A DNA stretch of 32,367 bases. Source: CAZKCI01 sp964551475. GTDB lineage: Bacteria > Auribacterota > Erginobacteria > Erginobacterales > CAZKCI01. The notes below the pieces were generated by a model that saw only the letters and a program-made list of their open reading frames with translations, was not told the origin of the DNA and did no database searches. The first letter of the stretch is position 1, and every line of letters starts with the position of its first letter. Position numbers and translations under genes: made by a program. Positions 1-7,212 of this stretch are shown here, piece after piece. Where the stretch lies: positions 1 to 32,367 of the forward strand of contig CAZKCI010000022.1 in assembly GCA_964551475.1 (NCBI GenBank), in the 5' to 3' direction.

Positions 1-1588
1 TGGGTGTTCTCGAGGGCGAAGGACTGGGCGATGGCGTCGGCGTCGGAGAGGGGGAGGGCGAGGGCGTCTTGGTCGGGCTGGGCGTCGGGGTCTTGGTCGG
101 AGACGGGGAAGGCGTCGGCGTGATCGGGGACGGTGTGGGCGTGCCCGTCGGCGAAGGCGAGGGTGTGGCGGTTTTAAGAGGCGTGGGTGTAGGTGACGGC
201 GATGGCGTTGGCGAGGGGGTGGCGGTCTTGAGAGGCGAGGGAGATGGTGACGGAGAGGGAGTAGGCGAAGGGGTGGGCGTGTCGGTCGGCGAAGGAGACG
301 GGGTTTTGGTCGGCGAAGGGGTAGCCGTTTTGAGAGGCGAAGGCGTTGGGGATGGCGAAGGCGTTTTGGAAGGCGTTGGGATGATCGGACTCGGCGACGG
401 TGTCGGCGAAGGAGTAGGAGTGGCAGTTTTGAGGGGTGAAGGCGTGGGTGACGGCGACGGTGTGGGCGAGGGGGTGGCTGTCTTGAGGGGCGTGGGCGAG
501 GTCGACGGAGACGGTGTGGGCGATGGGGTGGCGGTCTTGAGGGGCGTCGGCGATGTCGACGGTGAAGGTGTGGGCGAGGGGGTGGCGGTTTTCAGCGGCG
601 TCGGAGAGGTCGACGGTGAAGGCGTGGGCGAGGGGGTGGCGGTCTTGAGGGGCGTCGGCGATGTCGACGGTGAAGGTGTGGGGGAGGGGGTGGCGGTCTT
701 CAGCGGTGTTGGAGAGGTCGACGGGGACGGCGTGGGCGAGGGGGTGGCGGTCTTGAGAGGCGTGGGCGAGGTAGACGGAGTCGGCGTTGGCGAAGGGGTG
801 GGCGTCTTGGTCGGCGAGGGCGACGGAGTCTTGGTCGGCGAGGGAGTGGCCGTCTTGAGCGGCGTAGGCGAGGTCGATGGGGATGGCGTGGGCGAGGGGG
901 TGGCGGTTTTCAGCGGCGTCGGCGATGTCGACGGTGAAGGTGTGGGCGAGGGGGTGGCGGTCTTCAGCGGTGTTGGAGAGGTGGACGGGGACGGCGTGGG
1001 CGAGGGGGTGGCGGTCTTGAGAGGCGTGGGCGATGTCGACGGTGAAGGCGTGGGCGAGGGGGTGGCGGTCTTGAGGGGCGTCGGTGTGGGTGTCGGGACC
1101 CCATCTATACGGACGTCGTCGAAGGCGAGGTCTCCGCCGTTATCCGTCCAGGTGAAACGGAGTATGGTGGCGGCGGCATTGAGCGAAAAAGGCCCGGTGT
1201 TGGTTCCGGTGGAGGGAGCGCTGAATATATCGGTGACCGTGGACCAGAGAGCGACGTATTGTTCGACCAGGAGATGGCTGGTGGGCGCGGCGGTCTGACC
1301 TTTGATCCAGAAGTAGAGGGCCTGGGGGGCGGAAAAAGGTTCAGTCTGGATGACGTCGCCGGTGGCGTCGAGTTTGATGGAAGGGAGAGCGACGCCGTAA
1401 TCGGTGGCCGTGGTATAGGTGTCGGTGTCGGCGTTGCAGTTGGTGAAGGTCCACCCGGCCGGCCGCGTCCCGGTCTGGAAACCGTTGAAGCCCTCGGAGA
1501 CGATGGTCGCGGATGGGGAGAGGGGAGGGAAGAAGAGGGCGCAGAGAGCGACCCCTATAAAAGAGAAAAAGATGAACCCGTTCTTCAA
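1..1588 (-). CDS. Secreted protein with N-terminal beta-rich domain and long Pro/Thr/Ser linker (3' end outside window)
   Basis: Residues 1-26 form a signal peptide (Lys-Asn start, hydrophobic core, SPSA end). Residues ~27-162 are the ~135-residue domain shared with three other proteins here. It is recognised by RPAGWTFTNCNADTDTY, a later FWIKG, LLVEQY and LAFDDVRI. The fold is probably a jelly roll of the 'choice-of-anchor' type (inference). From about residue 163 the protein is pure Pro/Thr/Ser linker built on an 18-residue unit, and it is still open at the window edge. No ATG or GTG lies between the in-frame stop upstream and the domain. A TTG at 1588, with GAGG six bases upstream, is therefore the best start. 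The two complete paralogues downstream on this strand end in six aspartate-rich repeats, and I expect the same beyond the edge. Ligand and function are unknown. Confidence 0.85.
   Translation of the reverse strand, partial: MKNGFIFFSFIGVALCALFFPPLSPSATIVSEGFNGFQTGTRPAGWTFTNCNADTDTYTTATDYGVALPSIKLDATGDVIQTEPFSAPQALYFWIKGQTAAPTSHLLVEQYVALWSTVTDIFSAPSTGTNTGPFSLNAAATILRFTWTDNGGDLAFDDVRIDGVPTPTPTPLKTATPSPTPSPSTSPTPLKTATPSPTPSPSTSPTPLKTATPSPTPSPSTSPTPLKTATPSPTPSPSTSPTPLKTATPSPTKTPSPSPTKTPTPSPTPTPSTSPTPLKTATPSPTPSPSTSPTPLKTATPSPTPSPSTSPTPLKTATPSPTPSPSTSPTPLKTATPSPTPSPSTSPTPLKTATPSPTPSPSTSPTPLKTATPSPTPSPSPTPSPLKTATPTPSPTPSPSPIIPTPSKTPSPSPTPSPLKTATPSPTKTPSPSPTDTPTPSPTPSPSPSPSPLKTATPSPTPSPSPTPTPLKTATPSPSPTGTPTPSPITPTPSPSPTKTPTPSPTKTPSPSPSPTPTPSPSPSPSRTP
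465..1094 (-). repeat. 54-bp coding tandem repeat (18-residue unit)
   Basis: About ten copies of a 54-bp unit lie head to tail inside the linker of the partial gene. Read on the minus strand each encodes roughly TATPSPTPSPSTSPTPLK. Units alternate between two sub-types, giving a 108-bp higher-order period. One ~48-bp irregular insert interrupts the array near 790-850. More degenerate copies continue to position 1. The high identity between units implies recent expansion and likely length variation between strains. Confidence 0.9.
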
Positions 1589-1594
1589 GAACAG

Positions 1595-1598
1595 CCTC
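1595..1598 (-). promoter_or_regulatory. Ribosome binding site deciding a TTG start
   Basis: On the minus strand GAGG lies six bases before the TTG at 1588. It is the only Shine-Dalgarno-like match near a possible start after the upstream in-frame stop, so it supports TTG initiation for the partial secreted-protein gene. Confidence 0.6.
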
Positions 1599-1663
1599 GC
1601 GCCGACGCCTGGATTGTATAAAACTCACCCGCTCCTCGCCGATAAGGTGAGCATTATATATAT

Positions 1664-1691
1664 AATATATCTATGTAGGCGGAGGTGTCAA
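1664..1691 (-). promoter_or_regulatory. Sigma-70-type promoter of the partial secreted-protein gene
   Basis: Read on the minus strand, a perfect TTGACA (1686-1691) is followed after 16 bp by TATATT (1664-1669). An AT-rich stretch containing TATAAT lies just downstream. It sits about 75 bp before the TTG start and resembles the promoters of the two neighbouring paralogues. Confidence 0.75.
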
Positions 1692-1720
1692 GCTAAACAA
1701 TGGAAAAAGAGGGCAGCGCT

Positions 1721-1758
1721 ATAGGTCCTATATGACCTATAGGTCCCATAGGACCTAT
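1721..1758. repeat. 38-bp near-perfect nested palindrome
   Basis: A perfect 12-bp core GACCTATAGGTC (1734-1745) is flanked by arms ATAGGTCCTAT (1721-1731) and ATAGGACCTAT (1748-1758), which are reverse complements. Only the two-base spacers on each side mismatch. It lies between the terminator of the 1845-6653 gene and the TTGACA of the next gene, 30 bp upstream of that -35 box. It could be an operator or a mobile-type intergenic repeat. Confidence 0.8.
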
Positions 1759-1788
1759 TTCGGCCGGCCCTGGCTCGGCTGGTCTGGG

Positions 1789-1824
1789 AAAAGGGCGGCC
1801 CCCCTTGCGGGGAGCCGCCCTTTT
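1789..1824 (-). terminator. Intrinsic terminator of the 1845-6653 gene
   Basis: Arms AAAAGGGCGGC (1789-1799) and GCCGCCCTTTT (1814-1824) are perfectly complementary. An inner C4/G4 pairing closes the loop. It lies 20 bp beyond the stop codon of the minus-strand gene. The A/T ends would allow it to work in both directions. Confidence 0.85.
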
Positions 1825-1844
1825 AACTCCTCCTTTTGCTGCTG

Positions 1845-4800
1845 CTACTCGGTCTTGCTCACCACCGGCCGATCGGCGGACGTGCCGTAGTTGATCGTCG
1901 TCACGCCGTAGATGTACCAGGCGCCGGTCGAGGGACGGTAGAGGACACGATCCTGCGTCCCGTCGCCCTCGTAATCGATGACCACCGGGATGTCGTCGGT
2001 CTGGCCGAAGGTGACCGTCGGGCTCCCCAGGATGTACCAGGTGCTGGCGTAGCCGCGGAAGACGGAGAGCTCGGTCGTGCCGTCGCCGTTGAAGTCGCCC
2101 GGCGCCACCGCGTCGGAGCCATAACCCCAGGCCCGCCGGGTGACGCCGTAGATGTACCAAATGCCGCTCAGCGTCCCGTTGCCGCGGAACAGGGCCACAT
2201 CGGCATGACCGTCGCCGTTGTAGTCGCCCGGGACCGGCAGATCATCTCTCACGCCATAGTAGACCCGGGTGATGTCCTTGACCGCCCACATCTGGTTGGT
2301 GGGCCGCCAGATCGCAGTGTCGGTCCTAAAGTCGCCGTCGTAGTCCGCCGGGACCGGGATGTCGCCGCTCTGGCCGAAGTAGGCATACCAGATCGAGCCG
2401 CTTCCCGACGGGTTCCTCAGCCACCATCTCCCGGCCGAGGGGCGGAAAACGCCGTAGTCGGCCGTGCCGTCGCCGTTGTAATCGCCGGTGACCGGGATGT
2501 CGGTCGACAGGCCGTAGAAGACGGTGCTGATGTTGTAGATCCGGAAGGAGGCATCGGAAGACCTCCAGAGGCCGAGGTCGTCCGCGCCGTCGCCGTTGAA
2601 ATCGGCGGCGTCATAGACGTGCCGCACCGGAGTGGGGACGGTGACCGGCGTCGGCGTGTTCGGAGCGTCGGTCGGCGACGGGATGGCCGCGGTCGGAGTG
2701 GCCGGGACTGGCGTCGGTGTACGCGGGACGGCGGTCGGTGTGGGCGGGATCGGTGTAGGTGTCCGGAGTACGGTTGGTGTGGGCGACGGCGGCGCGGAAG
2801 TCGGTGTGGCCGGGGCAACTGTCGGGGTCGCTATGACCGGCGTCGGCGTGGGCGGGATCGGCGTCGGCGTGGGCGGGATCGGCGTCGGCGTGGGCGGGAT
2901 CGGTGTCGGAGTCGGCGGGATCGGTGTCGGCGTGCGCGGGATGGCGGTCGGAGTCGCGCTGGGCTGAGCGGTAGGCGTGGGCGGAATCGGCGTCGGAGTG
3001 CGGCTGGGAGTCGCGGAAGGCTGGGCGGTCGCTGTCGGTATAGGACTGGCCGTGGGCTGGGGCGAGGGGGACGGGGTTGGTGTCGGGAACTCAGGGGACG
3101 GAGAGGGCGTGGGGGTGGCAGGAGTCGGCGTCGCGGACGGCGCGACGGTGGGGGTAGGCGGAATCGCAGTCGGCGTCGGAGGCACAATCGTGGGTGTGGG
3201 CGGAATCGGTGTCGGAGTGCGGGGAATGGCGGTCGGTGTCGGGCTGGGCGAAGGCGAGGGTGTGCGGACGGCGGTCGGGGAAGGAGTGGGCGAGGGGGGA
3301 ACAGCGGTCGGGGTCGGGGGAACCAGGGTGGGAGAAGGAGGAACCGCCGTCGGCGTGGGCGGGATGGCAGTCGGTGTCGGGCTGGGCGAAGGCGAAGGTG
3401 TGCGGACGGCAGTCGGCGTCGGGCTGGGAGAGGGCGAGGGTGTGCGGACGGCGGTCGGCGTCGCGGAGGGCTGTGCGGTCGGAGTCGGCGAGGGCGGAAC
3501 CGGCGTGGCTGTGGCCACGGGAACGGCGGTCGGCGTCGCGGAGGGGTTGGCGGTCGGCGTCGTCGTAGGCGTCGCGGTGGGCGGGATAGGCGTCGGCGTG
3601 GCCGGGGCGGCGGTCGGCGTCGCGACGAGTGAGGTCGGCGTCGGCGTGATCGGTCCGTAGACGATGACGTCGTCCAGGCCGACGTTCCCCTGGCTCTTGG
3701 TATAGGTAAAGCGGATCTGTGTAGTCGAGAGGTCCAGCGCGTAGGGGCCGAGATTCATCGCGGTGGTGGGTATGGTATTGGTGACATTGGTGACTGTCGT
3801 CCATCCCGTTCCGGTGAGTTCCTCGACCCGGAAGGCGCTGGTGGCGTCGACCAAGGCGCCTTTAATCCAGAAGCTTAACGTGCTCGTCGCGTCGGTGACG
3901 ATGGTCTTGGTCAGGGCTTCCGCTGTATAACCGAATTTCAGCGAAGGTGTGAATTCGCCGTAGTTACCAGCGGTGGTGTAAGTGTCCGAGTTGGCGTTGC
4001 AGTTGGTGAAGGTCCAGCCAACCGGCCGCACGCCGGTCTGGAAGTTGTCGAAGTGCTCGTCGATGATCAGGTGCGGCGTCGGCGTGGCTGTCGGGGGAGG
4101 AGTGGCGGTCGGGGGCGGGGTGATGGTGGGCGAGGGTGTCGGCGTGGGAGGAGCGGCCGTCGGAGAAGCGCCGACAAATGGTGTTGGCGTGGTGTTCCAG
4201 GTTCCATAGATGTCGATGTCGTCGATGTTCCAGCCGGAGTAGATGCGGGTGGCGTTGCTGGTCCCCATCCCCCAGCGGACGGTGACGGAGGGCTGACCGT
4301 CAGCATACTGGCTGATGTTCAGAAGCTCATGGTTCCAGATGTTGTCCTGGCGGCTAAAAGCTTCATTGTGATAGAGCGTGACCCAGCTGGTCCCATTGGT
4401 TGAAAGCTGAACGTAGGCATTGTCTCTGGTGTTGGTGTCGACGTTCAGCCAGGCATAGTACCGGAGGTAAGTGTCGGATATCTGGGAGCAGTTGATGGCG
4501 GTGGAGGTCAGCCAGTAAGTGGCGGCCATGTTGTTTGTATAGTCTCCCGCTGAGCTCGCGCCCAAGGCGTAACCATACACATTAGTACCGGTATAGCCAT
4601 CAGTGGGGTCGGCATAACCACGACCTTCGGAAGCGCCGCCGCCGTCCGGGTCACCAAACTCCCAATTGGACTGCATCGTCCAGCCGGGGTCGCTGTCCAG
4701 CGGCCAGGAGTAGATCACGGCCGGTCCCGGCGTGGGGGCCGGTGTGGGGGGCGGCGTGGCCGTGGTGGTAGCTGAGGGAACCGGAGTAGGCGTGACCACC

Positions 4801-6653
4801 TTGGCTGTCGGAGTCGGGGAGGTAAAGTCAGCCGGCGTGGGGGTGGGCGTGAAAGCCATTCTTGCGGCGCTCACCTCGTTCGACCAGCGGCGCTCGAGGA
4901 GCTCGCTGTAGGACCCCGAGGTGTACGACTTGATCGCGGAGACGCGGTAGAAGTAGGGAATGCCCGCGCCGCCCGAGGCGTCGGTGTAGGAGGTGAAGGT
5001 GACGGCCGATCCGGTCAGCTTCTGGTAAATACCGGTGCGCTCTCCGGCCATGTCGGAGACCAGGGTGGTGCCGGCGCCGGAGTCGCCTCCGCGCTCGGGC
5101 GAGCGATAGACGTTGTAGCTGTAGCCGCTCCCCATGCTGGTCCAGGAGAGGACCACCTGGGAAGGCGACTCGCTGACCACAGTGAGACCCGTGACCTTGG
5201 CCGGAGGGGGAACCAGGAAGACGCCGCCGGAGGCGAAGGGGCCGGCGGAGGACTCGGTCGCGGTCGACCAGCTCATCTGGCGGGAGATCTCGTAGCTGTC
5301 GTTGTTGTCGCAGAGGACCTCGACGTGGCGGTCCATGTCGGTCCGGTAGAGGATCGCCCCGGTGTTGCAGACCCGGTCGATGCCGTCGTCGGTCGGGTGG
5401 CTGGAGGTGTCGTGGCCGGTGGAGCTCACGGCGTAGATCGGCGAGGCCTGGTTCATGAAGTTTTGGAGCTGGGAGGCCGAGGAGGTGTGGTGGTGGGTCT
5501 TGAAGATGTCGGTTTCGGCGAGGTCGGTGGTCGCCGTGGCGTAGCTATGGGTGGTGTTGTTGGCCATCACCCAGGTCTCGCCGCTTGCACCCACGGTGTC
5601 GCCACCGAAGAGGAAGCCGGAGTTCCCGTTCTTGATCATGAGAATGCCGGACCAGATGTTCTGGTCGTCGCCGTCGGTGGGCGTGGTGGCGCAGGCGCAG
5701 ATAACCTTGCCCGTGATCACCGGGTCCCAGGATTTGCCGAGGTTGGTCGAGGGGCCGGAGACATACTGCTGGGCGTTGTAGTAGTAGCAGTTGACGACGT
5801 CCGTATCCAGGTCGGCTTTCAAGGAGTCGTAGCTGGTGGCGTCGCCGGCCGGCCAACGGACGTTGTCGTAAAAATTATTGATGTTGAAGAGCTGGACGAC
5901 GGGTTTCAGTCCGTCCAGGTGGTCGGTGTGGGCGTGGGAGAGCCACATATTCTGGATCGTGCCGCTCGCCCCGACCTTGGCGGTGAGGAAGTTGCAGAGC
6001 TCGCTGGTGGTAGAGGAGTTGGCGCCCCCGTCGATGAGGAGGTTCCGATCGTCCGAGGTGTAGAGGATGCCGTCGGTCCCGGGGAATTCCAGATAGATGG
6101 TGTCCCCGTATTGGCCGGTTTCGCCGTATTTACACCACTGGAGGTAGTAGACGTGCATGTAGGTGCCGCTGCGGACGGCGATGTCATCCAGAGCGACGCC
6201 GCCTGCACTTTTGGTGAAGGTGAAGCGGACGCGGGAGGCGCCGGAGTTGAGCGCATAGTAGTAGGTGGTCCCGGTGGTGGGGATGCTGGCGGTGATATTG
6301 GCAAGTGTCGTGTAGCCGACGCCGTAGTATTCCTCGACGAGAAGAGCGCTGGCCGCGTCGGTGCCCGAGCCCTTGAGCCAGAAGGAGATCTGCGATGGCG
6401 TGGAGAAAAGGGGGCTTTCCACCCGGTCTCCAGTCTCGAGAAGTTTGATGGATGGGGAGGCCTTTCCGAAGTCGCCGGCGGAGGTGTACGAATCGGTGTC
6501 GGCGTTGCAGTTGGTCAGAGTCCAGCCGTAGGGGCGTTCGCCGGCAGTGAAGTTGTCGAAGCCGGTATAAGTGAGAACCGCCGCGGGCGAATTGGCCGCG
6601 GCGGCGATGAGAAGGATAGACGCGAACGCGCAGATGGAGACGACTCTCTTCAT
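1845..6653 (-). CDS. Large secreted protein: anchor-type domains, ComEC-like MBL domain, FN3, Pro/Thr linker, six C-terminal repeats
   Basis: This 1602-residue protein starts at an ATG with GAGGGAG eight bases upstream. Domain order: signal peptide 1-25; shared beta-rich domain ~28-162; MBL fold ~165-455; FN3-like ~485-600; PT linker; jelly-roll/MAM-like domain ~645-820; second copy of the shared domain ~862-1000; ~340-residue Pro/Thr/Ser linker; and six repeats of ~40 residues (1346-1602) with D-x-[DN]-G-D-G loops. The MBL part has an intact HxHxDH at H240/H242/D244/H245, then GGDT (D352) and a His cluster H387-H389. It resembles the hydrolase domain of ComEC/Rec2. There is no membrane channel, so it is probably an extracellular metal-dependent hydrolase (nuclease, phosphodiesterase or lactonase). 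Substrate is unknown. The six repeats resemble FG-GAP/VCBS calcium-binding propeller blades. Confidence 0.93.
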   Translation of the reverse strand: MKRVVSICAFASILLIAAAANSPAAVLTYTGFDNFTAGERPYGWTLTNCNADTDSYTSAGDFGKASPSIKLLETGDRVESPLFSTPSQISFWLKGSGTDAASALLVEEYYGVGYTTLANITASIPTTGTTYYYALNSGASRVRFTFTKSAGGVALDDIAVRSGTYMHVYYLQWCKYGETGQYGDTIYLEFPGTDGILYTSDDRNLLIDGGANSSTTSELCNFLTAKVGASGTIQNMWLSHAHTDHLDGLKPVVQLFNINNFYDNVRWPAGDATSYDSLKADLDTDVVNCYYYNAQQYVSGPSTNLGKSWDPVITGKVICACATTPTDGDDQNIWSGILMIKNGNSGFLFGGDTVGASGETWVMANNTTHSYATATTDLAETDIFKTHHHTSSASQLQNFMNQASPIYAVSSTGHDTSSHPTDDGIDRVCNTGAILYRTDMDRHVEVLCDNNDSYEISRQMSWSTATESSAGPFASGGVFLVPPPAKVTGLTVVSESPSQVVLSWTSMGSGYSYNVYRSPERGGDSGAGTTLVSDMAGERTGIYQKLTGSAVTFTSYTDASGGAGIPYFYRVSAIKSYTSGSYSELLERRWSNEVSAARMAFTPTPTPADFTSPTPTAKVVTPTPVPSATTTATPPPTPAPTPGPAVIYSWPLDSDPGWTMQSNWEFGDPDGGGASEGRGYADPTDGYTGTNVYGYALGASSAGDYTNNMAATYWLTSTAINCSQISDTYLRYYAWLNVDTNTRDNAYVQLSTNGTSWVTLYHNEAFSRQDNIWNHELLNISQYADGQPSVTVRWGMGTSNATRIYSGWNIDDIDIYGTWNTTPTPFVGASPTAAPPTPTPSPTITPPPTATPPPTATPTPHLIIDEHFDNFQTGVRPVGWTFTNCNANSDTYTTAGNYGEFTPSLKFGYTAEALTKTIVTDATSTLSFWIKGALVDATSAFRVEELTGTGWTTVTNVTNTIPTTAMNLGPYALDLSTTQIRFTYTKSQGNVGLDDVIVYGPITPTPTSLVATPTAAPATPTPIPPTATPTTTPTANPSATPTAVPVATATPVPPSPTPTAQPSATPTAVRTPSPSPSPTPTAVRTPSPSPSPTPTAIPPTPTAVPPSPTLVPPTPTAVPPSPTPSPTAVRTPSPSPSPTPTAIPRTPTPIPPTPTIVPPTPTAIPPTPTVAPSATPTPATPTPSPSPEFPTPTPSPSPQPTASPIPTATAQPSATPSRTPTPIPPTPTAQPSATPTAIPRTPTPIPPTPTPIPPTPTPIPPTPTPIPPTPTPVIATPTVAPATPTSAPPSPTPTVLRTPTPIPPTPTAVPRTPTPVPATPTAAIPSPTDAPNTPTPVTVPTPVRHVYDAADFNGDGADDLGLWRSSDASFRIYNISTVFYGLSTDIPVTGDYNGDGTADYGVFRPSAGRWWLRNPSGSGSIWYAYFGQSGDIPVPADYDGDFRTDTAIWRPTNQMWAVKDITRVYYGVRDDLPVPGDYNGDGHADVALFRGNGTLSGIWYIYGVTRRAWGYGSDAVAPGDFNGDGTTELSVFRGYASTWYILGSPTVTFGQTDDIPVVIDYEGDGTQDRVLYRPSTGAWYIYGVTTINYGTSADRPVVSKTE
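2839..2942 (-). repeat. 21-bp coding tandem repeat in linker
   Basis: Five consecutive 21-bp units, three of them identical, encode the heptapeptide PIPPTPT on the minus strand. They form the most regular part of the ~340-residue Pro/Thr/Ser linker of the 1602-residue protein. A second motif with AVRTPSPSPSPTPT recurs several times in the same linker. Confidence 0.85.
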
Positions 6654-6777
6654 TGGTTGTACTCCCTCGCAGGCAAGGTTGGTCTTTATAATATGAGGCG
6701 GCGCTCGCGCGTCGCGCTTTTCGGAGGTAGAAGTCTGTCGAATATCGGCGGTAAAATCACCACGCCATATTGTTTGA

Positions 6778-6806
6778 ATAATATACTACCAGGGTTTTGG
6801 TGTCAA
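6778..6806 (-). promoter_or_regulatory. Sigma-70-type promoter of the 1602-residue secreted protein
   Basis: On the minus strand TTGACA (6801-6806) is followed after exactly 17 bp by TATTAT (6778-6783). The leader to the ATG at 6653 is about 115 bases. Sequence and spacing are close to the promoters of the two paralogous genes. Confidence 0.8.
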
Positions 6807-7056
6807 GGATACGGAAGAGAATCGTGATCGGATTTACGAATAAATAGTTGACATTCAGTGCTGTGGTGTCGCAGCTGAATGATGCGGTTTGTGCGCAACT
6901 CCATGAGATTGAAAGAGAAAGGCTGCCCGGCGGCGCAATATTGCCGGTCAGTCTGATTGCGTTTCCTGCGGCTGTGCATGAATAAAATATTTTCATTAAA
7001 TATTTCTGGGAGAGTTTCTCCCGGGAATCGGCAACCCCTTGATACGGTTTTTAACT
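6807..7056. other. Non-coding, AT-richer intergenic segment
   Basis: No credible gene lies in this part of the 559-bp gap. It is much richer in A/T than its surroundings. It contains a small hairpin, GGGAGA (7008-7013) with TCTCCC (7017-7022), and short fragments resembling the GCGGCT-type intergenic repeats. I see no promoter facing right. Confidence 0.5.
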
Positions 7057-7126
7057 TTAGGTTGAGCGGCTGCGAACTGAACGCAGGCTAAAGAGTAACC
7101 GCATGAGAAGGCGTGGCCTGCGGCTG
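7057..7126. repeat. Degenerate REP-like hairpin element
   Basis: It contains CTTTAGGTTGAGCGGCTGCG-like sequence and then CGCAGGCTAAA (7082-7092) and GCCTGCGGCTG (7116-7126). The latter two would form the same hairpin as the intact copy at 8982-9005, but about 23 bases separate them. It looks like a decayed or interrupted member of the GTAGCCGC repeat family. Confidence 0.55.
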
Positions 7127-7158
7127 CTCGGAACAAGCACACCCGGTCATAGGACAAC

Positions 7159-7192
7159 AAAAAAGGGGCGCCCCAACGGGGCGCCCCTTTTT
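7159..7192 (-). terminator. Intrinsic terminator of the 515-residue secreted protein
   Basis: Perfect 10-bp arms GGGGCGCCCC (7165-7174 and 7178-7187) around the loop AAC are bracketed by A5 and T5, making 15 paired positions. It lies 20 bp past the minus-strand stop at 7213 and could act in both directions. Confidence 0.92.
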
Positions 7193-7212
7193 CTTGCTTC
7201 TGTGCGGCGGGT

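Noticed and set aside
465..1094. CRISPR array suggested by regular ~54-bp spacing
   Set aside because: There are no unique spacers. Whole units repeat and keep the reading frame, so this is a coding tandem repeat.
69..1298. 409-codon plus-strand frame of Gly/Val/Glu repeats
   Set aside because: It is the antisense of the Pro/Thr/Ser linker. The minus-strand frame has a signal peptide, a conserved domain, a promoter and a ribosome binding site; this one has none.
1836..3660. Long plus-strand Arg/Gly and Gly/Val frames
   Set aside because: They mirror the six-repeat module and the linker of the minus-strand gene. Low-complexity composition only.
5291..6176. ComEC DNA-uptake protein
   Set aside because: Only the MBL part is present, behind a signal peptide and among extracellular domains. 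The multi-pass channel domain of ComEC is missing.
6757..6996. 79-codon minus-strand frame in the 559-bp gap
   Set aside because: It covers the strong promoter of the downstream gene, lacks a ribosome binding site, and its composition does not match any domain I recognise.
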